Under the pieces are notes generated by a model. The model was not told the origin of the DNA and did no database searches. It worked only from the letters and a program-made list of their open reading frames with translations. 64,000 bases of DNA, taken from Caryophanales bacterium UBA1737. GTDB lineage: Bacteria; Bacillota_I; Bacilli_A; ML615J-28; CAG-313. Shown piece by piece: positions 45,403 through 55,200 of the stretch (positions are counted from its first letter, which is position 1; the number at the start of each line of letters is the position of its first letter). The stretch covers positions 1 to 64,000 of the forward strand of contig DCIB01000009.1 in assembly GCA_002315915.1 (NCBI GenBank), in the 5' to 3' direction. A program made the translations under genes and the position numbers.

Positions 45403-46121
45403 TGACAGCTTTAAAAGTAGAAAACATTTGTAAAGAATATAAAAATTTTAAACTAGATAATGTTAGTTTTAATGTATTAGAAGGTCATATAGTAGGATTT
45501 ATTGGAAGAAATGGTGCCGGTAAAACTACTACTATTAAATCGATATTAAATATAGTTAAAATATCTAGTGGAAGTGTAGAATACTTTAATAAAGATTTAT
45601 TTAAGTATGAAGATGAAATAAAAGGATATATTGGATATTCTAGTGGTACTACTAATTATTATCCAAAGAAGAAATTAATAGATATTGTAAATATTACTAA
45701 GAAGTTTTATTCATCTTGGGATGATACATTACAAGATGAATATGTTGAATTATTTAAATTAGATTTAAATAAAACCCCTTCTGAGTTATCAGAAGGTATG
45801 AAAGTTAAATTTAATTTAATGTTAGCCCTTAGTCATCATGCTAAAGTATTAATATTAGATGAACCAACAAGTGGATTAGATCCATTTAGTAGAGATGAAA
45901 TATTAGAAGTATTTATAGAACTTAAAAAAAGAGGTACGGCAATACTATTTTCAACACATATTACATCGGATTTAGAAAAATGTGCAGATGATATTATTTA
46001 TATTAAAAATGGAAAAATCATTAGTTCTTTATCTAAAGATGAATTTATTAATAAATTCACTTTAGATAAAGAAACATTAGAAGAAACTATTTTAAGATTA
46101 GAAAGGACATATAATGAATAA
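45402..46121 (+). CDS. ABC transporter ATP-binding protein
   Basis: A 239-residue ATPase of the ABC-2 (YtrB-like) type. Walker A GRNGAGKTTTIK, signature LSEGMKVK (Ser-Glu-Gly instead of SGGQ, common in this group), Walker B VLILDEPTSGLD, and switch His in STHIT. It overlaps the permease gene by 8 bp. Confidence 0.94.
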   Translation: MTALKVENICKEYKNFKLDNVSFNVLEGHIVGFIGRNGAGKTTTIKSILNIVKISSGSVEYFNKDLFKYEDEIKGYIGYSSGTTNYYPKKKLIDIVNITKKFYSSWDDTLQDEYVELFKLDLNKTPSELSEGMKVKFNLMLALSHHAKVLILDEPTSGLDPFSRDEILEVFIELKKRGTAILFSTHITSDLEKCADDIIYIKNGKIISSLSKDEFINKFTLDKETLEETILRLERTYNE

Positions 46122-46766
46122 TTTAATTAAAAAAGAATTTAAGTTAAGTGCTCATATCTTATCTTATTTATTTATATTATTTGGATTTATTACACTTGTT
46201 CCTGGTTATCCAATATTAGTTGGAGTATTCTTTTCTTGTCTTGGTATTTTTCAATCATTTCAAAGTTATAGAGAATCTAATGATATAGCATATTCCATTC
46301 TTCTTCCTGTATCTAAAAAAAGTATAGTAGAAGCAAAGTTTATATTTGTATGTTGTATAGAATTATTAACAACAATAATTATGTTAATACTTACACTTCT
46401 TAGAATGACAATTCTAAGAAGTGTAGATGTATACATTAATAATGCATTAATGACTGCTAATTTAATATTTATAGCTTATGCATTATTAATATATGGATTA
46501 TTTAATTATATATTTGTAAAAGGTTTCTTTAAAACTGGATATTATTTTGGTAAACCATTTATATTATTTATAATAATAGGATTTATTGTATAAGCTTTGC
46601 AGAAGTATTATGGCATATACCAGGATTAGAAGTACTTAATTCATTTGGATTTGATAATATAAATATTCAATTAATAGGATTATTAATTGGAATATTAATG
46701 TATATATTATTAACAGTAATTGGATTAAAGAAATCTATTAAGTTATTTGAAAAAATAGATTTATAA
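46114..46766 (+). pseudogene. ABC-2 permease, frameshifted
   Basis: The frame from 46114 encodes 159 residues with about four membrane helices and ends at TAA 46591-46593. From 46590, in another frame, 58 more codons continue sensibly (ISFAEVLWHIPGLEV, then a last helix and KKSIKLFEKIDL) to TAA 46764-46766, just before a terminator. Joined, they give the usual length of about 217 residues. A one-base change near 46580-46592 explains it. It may be a real mutation, a sequencing error, or, less likely, programmed shifting. If real, the exporter is probably inactive. Confidence 0.82.
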
Positions 46767-46767
46767 A

Positions 46768-46800
46768 AAATGTAGATGAAGTTAAACTTCATCTACATTT
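46768..46800. terminator. Bidirectional terminator
   Basis: AAATGTAGATGAAG stem and complement, flanked by A and T runs; it overlaps the 3' end of the nitroreductase gene. Confidence 0.88.
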
Positions 46801-47560
46801 TAATTTTATATATTGCATTTAGATATTTTCTATCAATTGGTTTTGTTTCTTTAAAATATGATACATCATAATTTATATTATTATAATCTAATATAACTTC
46901 TAATATATACATAAATATTCCAATATCAATAGAATTAAAATAATGAGCTTTAAATTCAGGCATTAATCCAGATTTTCCTTGTTTTGTATATCTATAAACT
47001 TCTATAGAATTTTTATCTCCTTCTATGATCCAAGGTTGTGAATTACAAGCACTTGGAGAAAATCTTACGATTTCTCCAATGTGCTTGTAATAATCATTAT
47101 GCCATATTTCTTCTAAAACTTTTCGTTTTGCTTTAAACATATCTTTTCTATATTTTGATTCATCACTACATTTACTTACCGCAAACATAATAACATAATT
47201 TAATTTAGAAAATCTTTTTATAGGAGATGCTAAGCCACACCAAAGTGTTGCTATATCGTTTTTTTGTAATAATAAATCTAATTGTTCTCCCATATATCCT
47301 ATATTTTGTAAGTATCCATCTTTCTTTTCTGAATACATTAATATACAATATTCTTCATATCTTTTACATGTAGTAGATGTAGATGGAACTAATATAATTT
47401 CTGTTAAAATATCAGAATATAATGGTTTTAATGATTTGATTACATCTTCGATGTAATCAATATCATTATCATTTAATTTTTCTTCTATATCTTTAAATAA
47501 ATGAAATGATTTTCTTTTATAAATTGTATTATATAAGTCTTTATTATTATAAGTAATCAT
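46793..47560 (-). CDS. Nitroreductase-family protein (TM1586-like)
   Basis: A 255-residue flavoprotein-like sequence. It has an N-terminal RKSFHLF and a central VRFSPSACNSQPWIIE, the nitroreductase FMN-binding pattern, plus FNSIDIGIFMYILEVIL. It resembles the putative nitroreductase group of Thermotoga TM1586, where two half-domains occur in one chain. Substrate unknown. Transcribed alone. Confidence 0.85.
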   Translation of the reverse strand: MITYNNKDLYNTIYKRKSFHLFKDIEEKLNDNDIDYIEDVIKSLKPLYSDILTEIILVPSTSTTCKRYEEYCILMYSEKKDGYLQNIGYMGEQLDLLLQKNDIATLWCGLASPIKRFSKLNYVIMFAVSKCSDESKYRKDMFKAKRKVLEEIWHNDYYKHIGEIVRFSPSACNSQPWIIEGDKNSIEVYRYTKQGKSGLMPEFKAHYFNSIDIGIFMYILEVILDYNNINYDVSYFKETKPIDRKYLNAIYKIKM

Positions 47561-47736
47561 ATTATTTTCCTTTAATTCATTATATATATTTTAGCATAAA
47601 TTAGTATAAGTATTTACTTACATATAAAAATAATTTGTAAAATGAATTTTTTAATTTTTCTTCTATTTTTTTTAATAATTTATTAAATAAATTGAAAAAA
47701 AAAAAAAAACGTAAAATAATTGAAAGGAGATTTTAA

Positions 47737-48174
47737 ATGAAACTATATAATAGATTAATTAATGAAGGTATTTTTATTTTTTGGGAAGATGAAAATGAAA
47801 ATTCGAAGTATATTTTAAATTTATTTTTTATTATGGATAATAAAAAAGTAAAGTTGTTAACAAAAGAAATGGATAATCAGTGTCATTACTTTTCCATTGA
47901 TAAAATTGGAAGTGGCGAATATTTAATTGAGTTAAATGCATATGTTAAAGAAACATTGAAAAAAACTGTTGAAAAAAAAGTAAATTTGACTTCAGTAATG
48001 CAAAATTTTTCTGTTGAATTACAAAAAATTAATGAATCAATAGGATCTTTAGAAACAGAAATAAATAATGTTAATTGTTTAATTAGAAATATCGGTGAGT
48101 TTTATGCATTTACTTATTTAGGAAATACTGATAATGTAGAGCAATGTGCTCGTACATTGTATAATAAACTTTAA
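47737..48174 (+). CDS. Uncharacterised 145-residue protein
   Basis: A soluble protein with N-terminal beta strands (residues 10-80) and a C-terminal coiled coil (about 85-115, LQKINESIGSLETEINNVNCLI). SD AAAGGAGA is strong. Upstream is a 15-base A run at 47695-47709, within the promoter area. It lies 31 bp before a zinc-ribbon gene. I recognise no family. Confidence 0.6.
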   Translation: MKLYNRLINEGIFIFWEDENENSKYILNLFFIMDNKKVKLLTKEMDNQCHYFSIDKIGSGEYLIELNAYVKETLKKTVEKKVNLTSVMQNFSVELQKINESIGSLETEINNVNCLIRNIGEFYAFTYLGNTDNVEQCARTLYNKL

Positions 48175-48205
48175 TAAATATTTTACTAATGGAGGTGCTA
48201 TAATA

Positions 48206-48613
48206 ATGTCATTTGATTATAATAAGTGTCCTGATTGTGGATATGTGAGTAATAATGAACCAGATTTTTGTCCAACATGTGGTTATAATTTAAAAGAGTA
48301 TCGACAAAAATTATATGAAGAGGAATTACGATTAGAAAAAGAAAAAGAAAAAGAAGAATTAAAAAAAGAAAAATTAGAAAGAGAAAAAGAAAATAATAAA
48401 TTATATGAAGAAGCAATTAAATTATTTTCAGAAAATCAGTTTATTGAATCTAAAAATAAGTTTTTTGAATTAGGTAATTATAAAAAAAGCATTGATTATA
48501 TAGAGAAATGCAATGAGGCTATTTTTATCGAAACAAAAAATCAATTTAATAATAATAAATTTATTGCTTTGACAAAAAAATATATAAATTTACCTATTGA
48601 CTCAAACTTTTGA
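48206..48613 (+). CDS. Zinc-ribbon protein with coiled coil, probably truncated
   Basis: 135 residues from ATG 48206, chosen for SD GGAGG at 48191. A double zinc ribbon (CPDC and CPTC, residues 8-28) is followed by a highly charged Glu/Lys helix (about 35-75) and a tetratricopeptide-like helix pair (EEAIKLFSENQFIESKNKFFELGNYKKS). It ends in TGA, rare here, exactly where a headless restriction gene begins in another frame. The C-terminus was probably lost at this junction. Confidence 0.65.
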   Translation: MSFDYNKCPDCGYVSNNEPDFCPTCGYNLKEYRQKLYEEELRLEKEKEKEELKKEKLEREKENNKLYEEAIKLFSENQFIESKNKFFELGNYKKSIDYIEKCNEAIFIETKNQFNNNKFIALTKKYINLPIDSNF

Positions 48614-50963
48614 TACTCTTAACAATTCAAAACATTTCTATAGAGAACGCTTAAATAGAGATTTTTCTTCTAAAGTATGCATATATAATAAAAAGCAAGC
48701 TTTAATGGGAACAAATTTTAATCTAAATGCAATAAATGATCAGCTAAGCATAATAATTATGAGTTTTGATTCGTTAAGGGCCACAAACAAAGAAGATAGA
48801 AAGGTTTATGAAGAAAATTCTAACCTTATGCCTTTTGTCGGAATGTACGAACAGAAAGATGAGAATAATAAAGTTGCAGACGAATCATCTTTAATGCAAG
48901 TTTTACATCAACTAAAACCTGTAGTAATAATTGATGAAAGTCATAATGCTCAATCAGACTTAAGCAAAGAAATGATTAGAAATTTAAATCCTTCATTTGT
49001 TTTAGAGTTAACTGCTACGCCAAAGAAAGACAGTAATATCATTTCAATTATTACAGCAAACCAATTAAAACAAGAAAATATGGTGAAATTACCAGTTATT
49101 GCATATAATAGACCTTCTGTTGAAAGAGTAATAATGGAAGCTCTTGATTTAAGAAATTCACTAGAAAAATGCGCTAAAGCAGAAAGAGTAAATTTAGGAA
49201 TTCCATATATTAGACCAATTGTATTATTTCAAGCTCAACCAAAAAATGATGATGATGATGCTGTTACATTTGACAAATTAAAAAACAATTTAATTGATAT
49301 CGGCATTTCAAAAGAAGAAATAGCAATCAAAACAGCAAATATTAATGAGTTAAAAGACGTCGATTTAATGTCAGAAGAATGCCAAATTAGATATATTATT
49401 ACCATTAATGCTTTAAAAGAAGGATGGGATTGTTCATTTGCATATATATTAGCATCGTTAGCAAATAAAACATCAAAAATTGATGTCGAGCAGATTCTTG
49501 GAAGAATTTTGAGACAACCTTATCAATTAAAATATACAAACAAGCTTCTAAATATGTCTTATGTTTTAACATCATCAAATGATTTTAGTAGCACTTTAGA
49601 CAATATACTTCTTGGTTTAAATAATGCAGGATTTTCTAAAAATGATTGCAAGGTAGTAAGAACAAATACCTTAGATAATCTAAATGAAAACAAAAACAAT
49701 GAGCCAGATAATATGATTCAACAAACATTGTTTGATAATCATAGCGAAGGCGAAAATGTTGATTTAGATATTTTTAAGGTTGATGTTGTTAAAGAAGAGT
49801 TGAACAAGAGAAATGACGCAACTAATGAAAATGATAACTTTATTTCTACCAATGATAATGTAGTTAAATTAGTAGAAAATGCAGAGAATCAAAGCGATGA
49901 ATTTGACAAGCAAATGGAAGAAAGCCAAAAGGATGGAACTTCTGAAATTCCACAAGAATTATTTAACTATTCTAATATTTATAGAATAAAAGACGAGCAT
50001 AAAAATGAAATAGAAGCGTTAAAATTGCCTATTTTTACTTTTTATCCAAAAGGAACACTTTTTGATGATCAATTATGCAAAGTTGATGCTCTATATTTAA
50101 ACGATGGATTTAATTTGGATAATATTGCTATTCCATCTAATCTTACTTCTAGTAATGATAATATTTATAAGGTTGATGTAGAAACTAATTCTGAAGGGAA
50201 TGTCATTAAAAAATCAATTTTAGCAAGGGAAGATAGTGATGAATTTAAGAACTATTTATCTTTAATTCCTGAAAAGTCTAGGATTGGTGCATGCAAAAAA
50301 CAAATAGTTCTTGAATTAAACAACAAATTCAATAATTTGGACCACCTTTCAATAAATAAATATGCTGATAGAATTATTGATTCTTTAAAAACAGAAGATG
50401 AAATAATATCGCTTCAGAATAATATTTATTCAATTATTAGTAGAATAAAAGAGTTTATATCTAAATCTTTAGAAGAATATAGATATAATAATTTTAAAAA
50501 TAAATTATATAGGAACGAAATTATGCTAAATAAAGAATATCAGCTCTCTTTGTCTATTATTCTTCAGGAGCATACAAATTCTTATTTAAGAACATTATAT
50601 GAAGAAGAAGATAACAAAGTAAATTCATTAGAAAAAAAATTTATAGAAAAAATATCATCTTTAAATAATATAAAATGGTGGCATAGAATAATTGACAGAA
50701 ATGACTTTTCACTAAATGGATTTATTAATCATTATCCTGATTTCTTAATTGAAACAAACAACGGAGTAATCATCTTAGTTGAAACCAAAGGTGAACATTT
50801 AGACGGGGATGATTCAAAGAAAAAATTGGAATTAGGTAATCTTTGGTCAAATTATTCAGGACCTACTAATTATAAATATTATATGGCTTTTGAACATTCT
50901 CCTTTAAAAGAGGATGGTGCAGATTTGTTAGATAATATAATAGAAATAATAAGCAAACTATAA
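48597..50963 (+). pseudogene. Type III restriction enzyme Res subunit, N-terminus missing
   Basis: A 788-codon frame from TTG 48597. It matches type III Res proteins: motif II VVIIDESHNAQ (DESH), motif III ELTATPKK, motif V/VI EGWDCSFAYILA and EQILGRILRQP. The C-terminus has the endonuclease-like YPDFLIETNNGVIILVETKGEHL, a PD-x-EXK nuclease site. The first about 130 residues with the Walker A GxGKT are absent, with no SD or promoter, and the gene abuts the truncated zinc-ribbon gene. No mod gene is present. The product cannot be a working ATPase; it is a deletion remnant or an assembly joint. The helicase and nuclease parts are free of stops, so the break is recent. Confidence 0.85.
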
Positions 50964-51275
50964 ATATAAAATGGATTTAAATTATATCCCCATAGTAGCG
51001 ACAACACATATTGCCATTGTAAACATATAATAATATAAAACATTTTTTATATACTATTATTTTGTCTATTTTTGTTGCATTATATCTAAAAAATATAATA
51101 TTTTAACAAAATAAAACAAAACTTTCTTTTAAACATGCTTAAAAAAAAGAAAAGACTTTGGATTAGAAATATATAATTATTATAATAATATATTAAAATT
51201 GATGGAGAAACATTATTAAAAGGTAATCCAGATAATTATATTGATTAATTATTAAAAATAAGGAGAAATTTATTT
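50964..51275. other. Intergenic region with a coding scrap
   Basis: No complete gene. Near 51196-51246 a frame reads KIDGETLLKGNPDNYID and stops, as if the last codons of a lost gene. The rest is AT-rich and featureless. An SD AAGGAGA at the end serves the next gene. Confidence 0.5.
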
Positions 51276-52022
51276 ATGGACGAAAAACTTGTATGTCCTA
51301 TTTGTGGAGAACCAACTAGAATATATATGGGAAACCCAAGAAAAGATAAACTTTGTGGAGACCATGCTGATAAGTTAAAACAAGGATTAATTGAAATAAA
51401 TGAAGATGGCTTATATTTAGACGCAAAAACAAAAGTAATTTTAAATAAAAACACAGAAAATGATTCAACTATTTCAAAAAATGATGAATCATCAATTATT
51501 ATTAAATGCATAGGATGCGGTAAAGCAACATTTGGCGGCAATTTATTCTGTATTAATTGTTATCGTAAATATAAAGATAAACAATTATTAGTTAAAGTAT
51601 CTAAATGTAAAGATATAGATATTTTAGATGAATCATATGAAGGTGTGTATAAGTGTAAAGATGGACACATTGTAAAGAGTAAATCGGAAAGAGAAATTGA
51701 TAACTATTTATTCGATAAAAGAATTCCCCACGCATATGAAAAGGTAATTTCAATTGATGCTGATGAAAAACATGATATTCATCCTGATTTTTGTTTGCCT
51801 AATTATTTAGGCAAAAATATTGATGTTTATATTGAACACTGGGGATTTAATTCTGATAATAGGGATTATTATAAATCAAAAAAATATAAATTAGATATCT
51901 ATAAAAAATTAGGACTTACTATTATATGTACCAATGAAAAAGATATGAATGACCCTCAAGCTGCACTAGATAGAAAATTATTGCATTTTGATAATAATAA
52001 AATAAATTTTGATGAAGAATAA
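51276..52022 (+). CDS. Zinc-ribbon protein with PD-(D/E)XK-like nuclease domain
   Basis: A 248-residue protein. Two Cys-rich parts come first: CPIC at residues 6-9, with a CGDH partner near residue 28, and CIGC with CINC at about 75-95. The C-terminal 110 residues have the order KSKSEREIDNYLFDKRIPHAYEKVI, HPDFCLP, DVYIEHWGF and YKKLGLTIICTNEKD. This E-x(n)-PD-x(n)-E-x-H pattern is that of PD-(D/E)XK nucleases found at the ends of helicases and in stand-alone putative nucleases. Catalytic residues would be the Glu of SERE, the Asp of PDF and the Glu of IEH. The fold is inferred. Confidence 0.7.
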   Translation: MDEKLVCPICGEPTRIYMGNPRKDKLCGDHADKLKQGLIEINEDGLYLDAKTKVILNKNTENDSTISKNDESSIIIKCIGCGKATFGGNLFCINCYRKYKDKQLLVKVSKCKDIDILDESYEGVYKCKDGHIVKSKSEREIDNYLFDKRIPHAYEKVISIDADEKHDIHPDFCLPNYLGKNIDVYIEHWGFNSDNRDYYKSKKYKLDIYKKLGLTIICTNEKDMNDPQAALDRKLLHFDNNKINFDEE

Positions 52023-52065
52023 TATATTTTATTAATCAAAAATATACAATATAATTCATTAGTTT

Positions 52066-52100
52066 AACGAAGACCAAGATTCTCTTGGTCTTCGTTATTA
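52066..52100 (+). terminator. Intrinsic terminator
   Basis: AACGAAGACCAAGA stem and complement, T-rich tail. Confidence 0.9.
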
Positions 52101-52187
52101 TTTAACTTTTTTATATATAGTTTACTCATTATCATTCTAAAAACAATATATAAAATGTCATATAATGTTTTATAATGTCTAATAATT

Positions 52188-52196
52188 TGATATAAT
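52188..52196 (+). promoter_or_regulatory. Extended -10 promoter of the surface protein gene
   Basis: TGATATAAT, -10 at 52191-52196, 33 bp before the ATG. Three TATAAT-like words repeat at about 15-20 bp in the upstream stretch 52160-52196. Confidence 0.6.
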
Positions 52197-52229
52197 AAGT
52201 ATAAATAGAAAAATATAAAGGATAAAAAT

Positions 52230-55200
52230 ATGAAAAAAGTTTTATTATTTTTAACATTATTAATTAGTTTTATATTTATTAGCATTAACACTACAAGTAG
52301 TGTCAATGCTGCAACATCTGATGCCTTATGGGGAGTATCTGGTAATGTATTAACAATTTCTCCTAAAACTGGTAAAACAAATGTTGCATTAGACGATTAT
52401 ACATCAGGTACTGCTCCATGGTATTCTGATAGAATAAACGTTAAAAGTATTGTAATTAGCGAAGGAATAACAAAAATAGGTGATTATAGTTTTTATAGAT
52501 TTAATGATTTAATATCAATTACATTTCCATCTACAATAACTAGTCTAGGTACTTATATTTTAAATAGCTGCGATAGTTTAACTACTATAGATTTATCTAC
52601 TGCTACATCATTATCTACAATTGCAAATAATGCTTTCGAAGGAGTAGGTGATGTAACATTAAAAATTCCATCAACTTGTACATTATTCAATGATAAAAAT
52701 TATGGAAGTACATCTTACACTTTAGATAAAATTCATTATCATACATATGATTATACAATAAATAATAATACAATTACTGCAACATGTACTACATCTAACT
52801 GTGGTGTTGAAGATGCTGTAGTAACAGCATCTTTAGATGTTTCATCTAAAGATTATAATAATGAAAAATTATCAGCAAGTATTACTAATAAGAGTAAATT
52901 TGAAGAAGTAACAGGAAAACAATTATCTATAGAATATTATAATGTATCAACTAAACTTAGTGATGCTCCAACAACTGCTGGAACATATACTGTTAAAATG
53001 TTACTTAGTGATTCAGATAAAATTGTATCTAAAGAAGTATCTATTAATAAGATGAAATTAGATATTCCTAGTATTACTTCTATATTATATTATAATGGAA
53101 ATTCTCAAACTCCAACATGGCAAAATCAATCATACTTTACAATAACTGGATCTACATCTGGCAAAGATGCTGGAACATATTATGTATTTGTTTCTTTAAA
53201 TGATAAATTAAATACATGTTGGACTGATTTATCATCAACTGATAAAGAAGCATCTTGGAAAATTAATAAAAAAGTAATTTATCCAAGTGATATCACTTGG
53301 ACAAATTTAGAAGTTACATTTGATGGAAAACTACACTCACCAACAGGAACAATTAACGCTACTGCGTTATGCTCTGGAGATGTTTGTACATTATCAACAT
53401 CCCAATATACAGGAGTAGATAGTTCATATCAACCAAATGTAGAATTATCTAACCCTAATTATGTTTTATCAAATAGTCATCCAATTACATTTAAGATAAA
53501 TCCTATGGATATTACATCTTCTATTGTTTTTGATAATAAAACTATTAGATATGATGGCGAAACTCATACACCTACCATTTCATCTACAATGTTAATAGAT
53601 GGATATCCATGTTATGGAGTATTTACAGGAGCAGAATCTAATCCTGGTACATATACTGCAACCTTAACTGGTCTATCTTCTCCTAATTATACTTATACTG
53701 CTAATCCATATCTTACATGTGAATATACAATTATACCAACATATGAAATAGATTTTAATTTAAATTCATCTTTTGGAAATCTTCCATCTATAGATGGAAG
53801 ATTTATAGCAGGAGATGAAATAACCCTTCCATATTATTATGGTAATATTAGTTTAAATGGTAAAAGCTTTATCGGATGGAATACCAATAAAGATTCAAAT
53901 ATTGGATATAGTGGAACTTATATAATTAAAGATACAGATATAAGTAATAATAAAATAACATTTTATCCTATATTTAAAGATAATAATCATACATGTAATG
54001 ATATTACATTTAATGTCATATTAAATAATAATCATTTTTTAAATGATTATTATCAATATACATTAGAATCTGGTTATTATTATTTAAATGATAATTTAAC
54101 ATTAGATAATGGCTTAATTATTGAATCAGGTAAAGAAGTACATATTTGTTTATGTGGATATGTATTAGATTTAAATAATTATAATATTTCAAATTATGGT
54201 TATTTATATTTATATGATTGTCAAAATAATGATGAACACATTCATTATTTTGACAATAATAATGATAATTCTATATGGACATTAGATGATAATAATACAA
54301 GTTCATTATTAAAATGTATTGGTGGTGTTATCTATAATGGTAATAAAGCGATAAATTCATATAATAAATTATCTTTATATAATATTAATTTTATTGGAAA
54401 CATAAATGGTGCTGTATGTTGTGATACAAGTGAAGAATTAAATATATATAATTGTAACTTTATTTCTAATATAGGAAATACTAATGGTGGAGCCATAGAA
54501 GTAAATGCTAATACAAATATATATGATTCTACCTTTAAATATAATAAAGCTTCAACTTGGGGTGGTGCAATCATTATTGATTGCATGACTTCTGGAGATT
54601 CTTATATTGCAACTAAAGCATTAATTAGTGGATGTATATTTGAAGAAAATAGTGCAGCTATTGGTGCTGCAATATATGTTAAAAATTCTATACTTACATT
54701 ATCTAATACTTCTATTACTAATAATACCGCAACTTATTCTGCAGGTGGTGTATATTTAAGATATGATACTAATGCATGTTTAGTTGAAGGAACTTTAATT
54801 ACTATGGATGATGGTTCTTTTAAATCTATTGAAGATTTAAAAGAAGGTGATTTAGTTAAATCATTTAATCATTTAACAGGAGAATATGTAGATAGTAAAG
54901 TATATCTTATATATAAAGGTAATAGTAAAAGTGAATACTTTACTTTAAATTTTAAATCAGGTAATAGTTTATCAATAGTTGGAGTACATGATTTATTTAA
55001 TAAAGAAGAAAATAAATATGTAAGAATATCTTCTTCAAATTATTCATCATATATAGGTAAACACTTTTTTGATGCAACAAACAACACATGGGATATATTA
55101 GAAAGTGTAACACTTTCTAATGACACAAAAGAATATTATTCTATATATACTGAATCTACATTTAATGTTATATCTAATAATATGTTAACTATACCTAATG

